Positions 42,594 through 48,320 of a stretch of DNA of 48,320 nucleotides are shown here, piece after piece (position 1 is the first letter of the stretch; each line of letters begins with the position of its first letter). The translations under genes were made by a program, and so were the position numbers. The stretch covers positions 1-48,320 of the forward strand of contig JAKSTR010000010.1 in the NCBI GenBank assembly GCA_024402495.1, written 5' to 3'. This stretch comes from Treponemataceae bacterium (GTDB lineage Bacteria > Spirochaetota > Spirochaetia > Treponematales > Treponemataceae). The notes under the pieces are model-generated. The model had not been told where the DNA came from, did not search any database, and worked only from the letters and a program-made list of their open reading frames with translations.

Positions 42594-42627
42594 CCGTGCA
42601 TTGTATTGCATGGTAAATCTTTTTTTG
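42594..42627. terminator. Third hairpin in the convergent region
   Basis: CCGTGCA (42594-42600) pairs with TGCATGG (42607-42613). A T-rich run lies on the plus side, and the minus side also has a T-run, so it may end the transglutaminase-like gene as well. Confidence 0.5.
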
Positions 42628-42667
42628 CTGAAGCTTGCGCCGGCATTTTTTATATTTTGCAAACTGT

Positions 42668-43840
42668 TTATTTATAAAAAGTTACCGGCATCCACGCAGT
42701 GTAATCGTTCATTTCCTGGGCAACCAGCCCCAAATCAACTTTTGCGGTAGTTTCGCCCAGCGTATAAAGTTTGCCGTCTGCCTTAATTTTTGCGCCGCTG
42801 CCTTCAATCTGCACGCCAAGCAGCGCGTGCGAATATTTGCTGCTTACAAAAAACGCGGTATCAAGGTTCATCTGGCGCAGCATAACCGCAAGCAAAATTG
42901 CGCGGCTGTCGCAGTCTCCGCCGTTGCCGTTTATAAGCTTTACCAGCGGCGTAAAGTCCGAATTATTGTTGTCGCGCACGTATTCAAAGTTCTGTGTCCA
43001 GGTTAAAAGGGTTTGAACCAGTTCGCGCTGGCTTTTTACCGGATTTTCGCCAAAGGTAAGGGCGTTTTGTACCGCAAAACTGAACCGGCGCAGGCGTTTG
43101 TAGCTGTCGCGGAAAACCATTTTATAAAACCGCTGGCACGCCGCCTGCCCGAATCCGTTGTTGTTTTCCAGTACCAGAATGTCAAATTCGCGCTGAATCA
43201 AATATTCGCTTGCTTCGGCGTCGTTTTTGTCTATCATGGCGGAAATTTTATTTTCTGCGATTGTTACTTCAATTTCTTCGTCGCCCAAAACAGGGTAGGC
43301 GAAACTTGTAAAAATGCCGCTCTGGTATTTTGCGCCCAGATCGGTACAAAGGCTGTCAATTGCAGAAATTATGTGGTTTTCGCAAATATCCGCCTGCCTG
43401 TCGTTTTCGGGGTAAAAGCCCAGCATTGCAACGTAGCCTTTCTGGTACGGCAGTTCGGCGGCAGCTGCCCAGCCCAGATAATTCTGGCTGCCCAAAACCA
43501 GCGCAGCCTGTGCTACGGCACAGTCCCGGTTGCGCCATGTAAAAGTTTCGCTGTCGCAGGCGCCGTTCAATTTGTAAACAAGCTCGTTTACAATTTTTTC
43601 GCAGTTTTTTGCCTTGCCGGGCTGGTAAGTGCACAAAAGAATTTCTACCGGCAAAAGTTCGCTTGAAAACTGATAGCTGTCAAAACCGTTACTGTCGGTC
43701 ATTCTGAAATCGTCCGGCAAATCAATTGCGTAGCCCAGACTTGGCGAATCCAGATAAAGCGCAAAAGTTTCGGGCGAAAAAATTACCAAAAATACAAAAA
43801 GAAATGTAAAGAATGCAAAAATGTGTTTTGTGGTTTTCAA
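42668..43840 (-). CDS. Secreted transglutaminase-like protein
   Basis: 390 aa from TTG 43840, fixed by the GGAGGA site 7-8 bases upstream. A signal peptide (~1-27, ending ETFA) is present. The N-terminal half (~30-210) is a beta-rich unknown region. The C-terminal half (~265-370) carries the transglutaminase/cysteine-protease-like triad: Cys310 (GGDCDSRA), His338 (YSHALLG) and Glu363 (LGETTA). Such proteins may cleave or cross-link peptide bonds at the cell surface. Substrate unknown. The gene ends in a region with three hairpins that converge with the HTH-EIIA gene. Confidence 0.8.
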   Translation of the reverse strand: MKTTKHIFAFFTFLFVFLVIFSPETFALYLDSPSLGYAIDLPDDFRMTDSNGFDSYQFSSELLPVEILLCTYQPGKAKNCEKIVNELVYKLNGACDSETFTWRNRDCAVAQAALVLGSQNYLGWAAAAELPYQKGYVAMLGFYPENDRQADICENHIISAIDSLCTDLGAKYQSGIFTSFAYPVLGDEEIEVTIAENKISAMIDKNDAEASEYLIQREFDILVLENNNGFGQAACQRFYKMVFRDSYKRLRRFSFAVQNALTFGENPVKSQRELVQTLLTWTQNFEYVRDNNNSDFTPLVKLINGNGGDCDSRAILLAVMLRQMNLDTAFFVSSKYSHALLGVQIEGSGAKIKADGKLYTLGETTAKVDLGLVAQEMNDYTAWMPVTFYK

Positions 43841-43882
43841 AAAAATCCTCCATTTGCAAATTGGTGTGCTGATTTTTTATGG

Positions 43883-43911
43883 TTGCTAAGTGTCCGCAAA
43901 TTTTCTATACT
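43883..43911 (+). promoter_or_regulatory. Promoter of the pseudouridine synthase gene
   Basis: TTGCTA (43883-43888) and TATACT (43906-43911) are 17 bp apart. The ATG at 43918 begins 6 bp after the -10 box, which predicts a leaderless message. Confidence 0.55.
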
Positions 43912-43917
43912 TTTCCA

Positions 43918-44604
43918 ATGAACCAAATCCCCATTTTGTATGAAAATAGCGACATTTTAATTGTAAACAAACAAAGCGGTCTTGCGGTACAGGGCGGACA
44001 GGGAATTTTGCATCCGCTGGACGAAGTTTTGCCTCAGCAGATCGGGCAGAAAGTTTATTTGGTTCACCGCCTGGACCGTGACACTGCCGGTATTCTGCTT
44101 GTGGCAAAAAGCCCCAAAGCCGCCGCCGAGTATACCAGAATTTTTGCCGGCAAATCGGCTTCTAAAGAATATATTGCTTTTTCGGCAGGAATTCCAAATA
44201 AGAAAAACGGTACAATCAGCCAGAACGTAAGCACGAAAGGCATAGAAAAAAACGCCTTGACGATGTACAAGGTGCTTGATTCGGCGGTACAAGCCGGCGA
44301 AGACGGCGAAAAATTTGAAGTAAGCAAACTGGCTCTTACCCTTGGTACCGGCAGAATGCACCAGATTCGCATTCATTTGGCTTCTATTAATGCGCCTGTT
44401 GTTGGCGATGACAAGCACGGTAATTTTTCTGTCAACAAAAAACTGAAAAAAATGTACGGCGCAAAAAAACTGATGCTTGCCGCGTGGCGCCTTACTTTGC
44501 CGGTTGAAGGAAAAATGCAGACTTTTAACATAGATTTACCTGAACACATGGCAAATTTTGAACAGCGGTTTTTTTGTGCTGGCGCAGAAAATGCAGAAAT
44601 TTAA
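43918..44604 (+). CDS. RluA-family pseudouridine synthase
   Basis: 228 aa from ATG 43918. The in-frame ATG at 43879 lies upstream of the promoter and is not used. The protein has the RluA/RluC/RluD catalytic motif HRLDRDTAG with Asp53, which isomerises uridine in rRNA or tRNA. The C-terminal end has the LGTGRMHQIRIHLA segment that closes the active site. An N-terminal S4 domain, found in RluC and RluD, is missing, as in RluA/TruC-like members, so the target site is not certain. No Shine-Dalgarno sequence is seen. Confidence 0.9.
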   Translation: MNQIPILYENSDILIVNKQSGLAVQGGQGILHPLDEVLPQQIGQKVYLVHRLDRDTAGILLVAKSPKAAAEYTRIFAGKSASKEYIAFSAGIPNKKNGTISQNVSTKGIEKNALTMYKVLDSAVQAGEDGEKFEVSKLALTLGTGRMHQIRIHLASINAPVVGDDKHGNFSVNKKLKKMYGAKKLMLAAWRLTLPVEGKMQTFNIDLPEHMANFEQRFFCAGAENAEI

Positions 44605-44611
44605 AACCTGC

Positions 44612-44663
44612 GTGCCAAGTGCATTTTTGTGCACTTGACACAAAGCCTTTTTCAATTCATCAT
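44612..44663 (+). promoter_or_regulatory. Promoter and palindrome upstream of the DUF4912 gene
   Basis: TTGACA (44635-44640) and CATCAT (44658-44663) are 17 bp apart. An inverted repeat (44612-44623 with 44630-44641, 11 of 12 pairs, core CAAGTGCA/TGCACTTG) covers the -35 box. A repressor bound there would block transcription. Read as RNA, it could also be the end structure of the preceding message. Confidence 0.5.
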
Positions 44664-44672
44664 TCTTGCACT

Positions 44673-45332
44673 ATGGAAAAAGAAGCTCTTTCCCGTAATT
44701 ATTTGGAAACTTTAACGTCGGCAGACCTTGTTGCCCTGGCTGACGATTACGGAATTGACATACCTGAAGGCTTGAGCCGCCGTTTTATTATTGGCGAGCT
44801 TTTGGAAGCCATTGACGAAGCAGACGACAGCAGTTCTGCTGATTTACTGAACGACGATTCTGATTTTAAGGCAAATACGGTTTTGCCAAAATCTTATAAC
44901 GAAACCCAAATTACACTTTTGCTGCGCAACCCGGCATGGGCGTTTGTTTACTGGGACTTGAACGAAAGCGATTACCGCGAAGTTATCCAGACAAAGACGT
45001 TTACAACTTTTGTTCTGCGCGTTCTGTATTTTTCGCAGGCTGACGACGAAAAACCTGCTGAAGTTTACGATATTCCCGTTAAATATGAAGATTTAGACCG
45101 TTATATTTTGCTTTCTCAGGCAGAAAGTGCAGTGCGCATCGATTTTGTTGCAGAATTCAAAAATCAGGAACCGCGTGTTCTTGCAAAATCGCGCAAGGTA
45201 TTAATTCCAAAAGGATGCCCGGAAATTACATTTCAGTCGCTGACAGAAAAAATTGACCCGGTTTTGGAACTTTCTGGTTTTAACGAACTTTGCCGCACCC
45301 ATTATATGAATCACCGGCAGTCTTTTTCGTAA
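44673..45332 (+). CDS. DUF4912 domain protein
   Basis: 219 aa from ATG 44673, which is close to the predicted transcript start; longer in-frame starts lie inside the preceding gene. Residues ~1-50 resemble a SAP/Rho-N-like helical domain (LTSADLVALADDYGIDIPEG). Residues ~75-190 are a DUF4912 domain: LLRNPAWAFVYWDLNESD and VRIDFVAEFKNQEPRVLAKS, a beta-sandwich-like module often found near glycan-handling enzymes. Function unknown. It is probably co-transcribed with the GH57-like gene 54 bp downstream. No signal peptide. Confidence 0.8.
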   Translation: MEKEALSRNYLETLTSADLVALADDYGIDIPEGLSRRFIIGELLEAIDEADDSSSADLLNDDSDFKANTVLPKSYNETQITLLLRNPAWAFVYWDLNESDYREVIQTKTFTTFVLRVLYFSQADDEKPAEVYDIPVKYEDLDRYILLSQAESAVRIDFVAEFKNQEPRVLAKSRKVLIPKGCPEITFQSLTEKIDPVLELSGFNELCRTHYMNHRQSFS

Positions 45333-45386
45333 TTTTGCGCGAAACAGCTGCTTTTATAAAATAAATCTCAAAACAGAGAGAGAAAA

Positions 45387-46964
45387 ATGTCGAAAAAATC
45401 ATTAATTTTTTGTATTTCTGCGCATCAGCCTTACATTTGCCACAAGGAAGATGAATTTTTGCCGCAGAATGAACTGCTTTTTACTGCAATCAGCGAAACT
45501 TATTTGCCGCTGCTGAATATGTTTTCCAATCTGGAAGCAGACGGCGTTTCGTTCAAAATAATGATGTGTTTTTCGCCTTCTCTTTGTGCCCTTTTAAGCG
45601 ACCCGCAGATTCAAAGTCAGTATATTGAATGGCTGGATCGCGGCATTGCGCTGGGAGAAAAACAGGTTGCCTTATACGGCGACGATGATCCGCGTAAAGT
45701 TCTGGCGCAGAAACAGTTGGATTTATCAATTCAAAACCGCAGGGATTTTACTGAAACTTACCAGCAGGATTTGCTTTCTAAATTTTCCTATTATGCAAAA
45801 AAAGGAAACCTGGAACTTTTGGCAACGGCGGCTACAAACTGCTATTTGCCGATGTATGCCGATTTGCCGCAGGCTGTGCAGGCTCAGATTGAAGTCGGCT
45901 TAATTTCTCACCGCCATTATTTTGAATCAGCGCCGGAAGGTTTCTGGCTGCCTTACATGGGTTATGCTCCGGGGCTTGAATCGCTGATTCGCCCTTATGG
46001 TTTCCATTATACGATTCTGGATTCGCACGGGCTTCTGTTCGGTACGCCGGTGCCTGAAAACGGTATTTTTGGTCCGGCAAAATGTTTTAATGCACTTGCG
46101 GTTTTTGCCCGTGACAACGCTGCGGCGCCGGGTTTTGAAGATGATGTTGAAAAAATTGCGCTGAAAAGCGTTTACCGCGACCAGAACCGCGATATTGGTT
46201 TTGAAGAAAGCCTTGAAAACCTTGAAGGTTTCCTGAACAGCAAGAATGTCCGCCTTTCTACCGGCTACAAATACTGGTCGCAGGAAGAAGATTCTTTCTA
46301 TAAACCGGAAGAAGCTTTGGCAAGTTTGAAGGCTGATGCAAAAACTTTCCTTGATGAAAAGTCGAAAAAACTAAATCAGGCAAGCGAATTACTGAAAAAT
46401 AACGATGCTTTGTCGCTTTGCTGTTTTGATTCAAGCTTTTTTGGTCAGCAGTGGCACGAAGGCATTGCGTGGCTTGAAGAAATTTTCAGGCAGATTGCCA
46501 ACCGCGACGACATCGAAATGGGACACTGTTCGGAATTTATTCAGGATAAAACAAAATTGCCGCGCATTACGCCGTTTAATTCTGCCGGTGAGGGTACAGG
46601 TTACGCAGAAGATTTAATCGACCATTCCAACGACTGGATGATTCGCTATGTGCGCAAAGCCGTTGAGCGTATGGTGGATTTGACCCAGCGCTTCCCAACC
46701 GATACGGGCTTGAAAGAACGCTCGCTGAATCTTGCAGCAAAAGAAGTTCTGCTTGCGCAAAGCGGCGACTGGGCAAAAATGCTGAAGGAACAGGATTTCG
46801 GCGATTATGCTTCTGAACGTTTTAAGGAAAGTATCGGTGCATTTTCTACCGTTTACGATTCGCTGGGTTCAAATTCAATCAGCACGGAATGGCTTACGAA
46901 TATGGAAAGGAAGCACAGGATTTTCAGCTGGATAAACTACCGCGCTTTCAGTTCTAAAAGCTGA
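45387..46964 (+). CDS. GH57-like protein with a missing catalytic nucleophile
   Basis: 525 aa, of the GH57 alpha-glucan enzyme family (branching enzyme/DUF1957 type). The first conserved region HQPY (13-16), the acid/base region FDSSFFGQQWHEG (Asp348), and a long helical C-terminal part are present. In active GH57 enzymes the nucleophile Glu sits in WLPEC; here the segment is GFWLPYMGY, with Tyr190 in its place, and the acid/base region has lost other common residues (FDTELFG). This makes it a probable glucan-binding pseudoenzyme, or one with changed chemistry. It has no signal peptide. The ATG at 45387 has GAGAGAG upstream. Confidence 0.85.
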   Translation: MSKKSLIFCISAHQPYICHKEDEFLPQNELLFTAISETYLPLLNMFSNLEADGVSFKIMMCFSPSLCALLSDPQIQSQYIEWLDRGIALGEKQVALYGDDDPRKVLAQKQLDLSIQNRRDFTETYQQDLLSKFSYYAKKGNLELLATAATNCYLPMYADLPQAVQAQIEVGLISHRHYFESAPEGFWLPYMGYAPGLESLIRPYGFHYTILDSHGLLFGTPVPENGIFGPAKCFNALAVFARDNAAAPGFEDDVEKIALKSVYRDQNRDIGFEESLENLEGFLNSKNVRLSTGYKYWSQEEDSFYKPEEALASLKADAKTFLDEKSKKLNQASELLKNNDALSLCCFDSSFFGQQWHEGIAWLEEIFRQIANRDDIEMGHCSEFIQDKTKLPRITPFNSAGEGTGYAEDLIDHSNDWMIRYVRKAVERMVDLTQRFPTDTGLKERSLNLAAKEVLLAQSGDWAKMLKEQDFGDYASERFKESIGAFSTVYDSLGSNSISTEWLTNMERKHRIFSWINYRAFSSKS

Positions 46965-46973
46965 TTCTGCACT

Positions 46974-47002
46974 TTGTAAAAACAATTGTAATTTGTTATA
47001 AT
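46974..47002 (+). promoter_or_regulatory. Promoter of the small coiled-coil gene
   Basis: TTGTAA (46974-46979) and TATAAT (46997-47002, extended by TG) are 17 bp apart. A small hairpin (47014-47034) lies in the leader. Confidence 0.65.
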
Positions 47003-47057
47003 ATCAAATAATACCTCGATACTTTGTGTCGGGGTTTGTTTGTTTTGGGGGCATAAA

Positions 47058-47456
47058 ATGAGTGATTTTTTTAACAAAATGAAAAATTATCTTGACCGTG
47101 GCGTTGAAGTTTCAAAAGATGCTCTGGTTAAGGCAGGCGAAAAGGTTCAGGATTTTGGCGACAAAAGCGTAAACCGCATCGAAATTTCCCAGCTTGAAGG
47201 TAAGGTGCAGAAAGAAATTTTGAAGCTTGGTAATTTTGCCTACGATTCTTTTGCGAAAGAAAACTGTGAAAATATTGCAGCTGAAAACGAAACCGTTCAG
47301 CAGATTTTAAAAGAAATTGCGTCGTTGAATGAAGAAATTGCGCAGAAAAAGGCTTTGCTGAAAGAAAAAGACGAACCTGAACAGGCTGAAAAATGTGAAG
47401 TTGCCGCAACAGAAGATGCTGCCGGCGGCGAAACAGCAGAAGGAACTGAAGAATAA
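47058..47456 (+). CDS. Small coiled-coil protein
   Basis: 132 aa from ATG 47058, preceded by GGGGG. An amphipathic N-terminal helical part (FFNKMKNYLDRGVEVSKDAL) and a predicted coiled coil (EIASLNEEIAQKKALLKEKD, ~80-105) are followed by an acidic Ala/Glu/Gly-rich tail. The N-terminus resembles that of small bacterial proteins with a helical lead-in followed by a zinc ribbon, but no Cys pairs are present. Function unknown. Monocistronic. Confidence 0.75.
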   Translation: MSDFFNKMKNYLDRGVEVSKDALVKAGEKVQDFGDKSVNRIEISQLEGKVQKEILKLGNFAYDSFAKENCENIAAENETVQQILKEIASLNEEIAQKKALLKEKDEPEQAEKCEVAATEDAAGGETAEGTEE

Positions 47457-47954
47457 AAAAAATATAATTTTTTTTATAAAAATTTAGTAAAAAGTTTAAA
47501 AACCATTTGACAAAAACCTGACGTTTGGTGTATAAACTTTATCACGCTGTAACGCACTAACACGTTAAGCAAATGCAAAACGTTGAAAAGCGTTGCAGAA
47601 TGTGCAAAAACTTTGAAAAATATTGAAAAGTTTTTATGAAAAACGCTTGACAGGAAGCGGAAAAAGAAGTAGTATCTATGACACTCACCCGTCAGAAGGT
47701 GAGGAAAACGATAAAGACAAATAAAGAGATATTTGAAACGAAACAGGGAAGGAAAAGAAGACAGCGGCGTTTCCTGAGGAATCAGGGAATGCCGGGTCAG
47801 GTTCGTCGTCTGGAAACAGACAGAGAATTGGACGGCCGGTGCTCCTGAAGGGGTGCCGGTAAAAAAAACAACCTTTAGGTTGGTTCCTTTAATTGAAGAT
47901 TGAAGGGATTGAGCATTGAAATGAAGATCTTTAGGCTTCATGCCTTAAGAATAA
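47457..47954 (+). promoter_or_regulatory. rRNA promoters and leader
   Basis: P1: TTGACA (47507-47512) and TATAAA (47531-47536), spacer 18. P2: TTGACA (47647-47652) and TAGTAT (47670-47675), spacer 17. The transcribed leader after P2 (~270 nt) starts with a hairpin CTCACC/GGTGAG and holds a further small hairpin (AACCTTTAGGTT) near 47870. No protein gene is seen. Confidence 0.65.
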
Positions 47955-48320
47955 ATCATGGAGAGTTTGATCCTGGCTCAGAACGAACGCTGGCGGCGCG
48001 TCTTAAGCATGCAAGTCGGACGGCAAGAAGGGAGCTTGCTCCCTTCCTAGAGTGGCGGACTGGTGAGTAACACGTGGGTGACATACCCCTGAGACCGGGA
48101 TAGCCTTTAGAAATAAGGGATAATACCGGATGAGACCGTAACCGTCAGAGGGTTACGAGGAAAGGAGCTGTGGCTCCGCTGAGGGAATGGCCCGCGGCCC
48201 ATTAGCTGGTTGGTAGGGTAACGGCTTACCAAGGCGATGATGGGTATCCGGCCTGAGAGGGTGAACGGACACATTGGGACTGAGATACGGCCCAGACTCC
48301 TACGGGAGGCAGCAGCTAAG
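47955..48320 (+). rRNA. rrs: 16S ribosomal RNA (5' part)
   Basis: The universal AGAGTTTGATCCTGGCTCAG begins at 47962, so the mature 5' end is ~47955. The helix around AACGAACGCTGGCGGCGCGT and the later GGCCCAGACTCCTACGGGAG are conserved landmarks. The gene runs off the window after about 366 bases. The variable V1/V2 parts look like Treponema. No tRNA lies upstream within the window. Confidence 0.97.

Overview
The window looks like a chromosomal segment of a spirochaete of the genus Treponema or a close relative, probably an animal-associated commensal. The evidence is the first ~366 bases of a 16S rRNA gene at the right edge with a treponeme-like 5' region, a bacterial V-type ATPase operon in place of an F-type one, a small PUR-domain protein of the Borrelia BpuR type, and several chemotaxis and c-di-GMP signalling proteins. 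The DNA is moderately AT-rich. -35 boxes are often TTGCAA/TTGACA-like and several -10 boxes are extended (TGnTATAAT). Many genes start with GTG or TTG. I see no prophage, transposase, CRISPR array or tRNA.

Layout. 1-310: an array of five ~21-bp palindromes, then the promoter and possible operator of a lone TetR-type regulator (316-921). 1030-11450: signalling block, made of a 1546-aa membrane sensor (solute-binding domain, PAS/GAF-like domains, one intact and one broken GGDEF, one broken EAL), a DEDDh exonuclease, a DUF5662-like protein, and on the minus strand a Cache/HAMP sensor with a degenerate kinase-like end followed 1 nt later by a complete EAL phosphodiesterase. 11640-14274: rubredoxin (52 aa), a DUF763 protein, SecG and a PtsN-like EIIA protein. 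14292-24583: V-ATPase operon in the order G-C-I-K-F-E-A-B-D, followed by a universal stress protein, a small unknown protein and a J-domain protein. 24654-31012: methionine aminopeptidase, an HtrA protease, a phosphoribosyltransferase, a large secreted protein and RNase HII. 31094-36091, all minus strand: PUR-domain protein, phosphohexomutase and a chemotaxis receptor. 36559-38332: nifS-nifU Fe-S assembly pair. 38540-40824, minus strand: a degenerate M23-like protein and a membrane-anchored probable beta-propeller, separated by a terminator and a dispersed palindromic repeat. 40975-47456: cytidine deaminase, an HTH-EIIA fusion, a transglutaminase-like secreted protein, a pseudouridine synthase, a DUF4912 protein paired with a GH57-like protein that lacks the usual nucleophile, and a small coiled-coil protein. 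47507-48320: tandem rRNA promoters, leader and 16S rRNA.

How they fit together. The V-ATPase block is one transcription programme with translational coupling of E-A-B, an internal promoter before I, and a long intercistronic hairpin between B and D that could tune subunit ratios. Two PtsN-like proteins, one fused to a DNA-binding domain, suggest a regulatory PTS. Several proteins keep an enzyme fold but lack catalytic residues (GH57-like, M23-like, the second GGDEF and EAL of the large sensor, and a kinase-like ATPase domain). The items I would follow up first are the DUF4912/GH57-like pair, the pseudo-kinase/EAL pair, the atpB-atpD hairpin, the palindrome array at the left edge and the repeat at 39556-39692.
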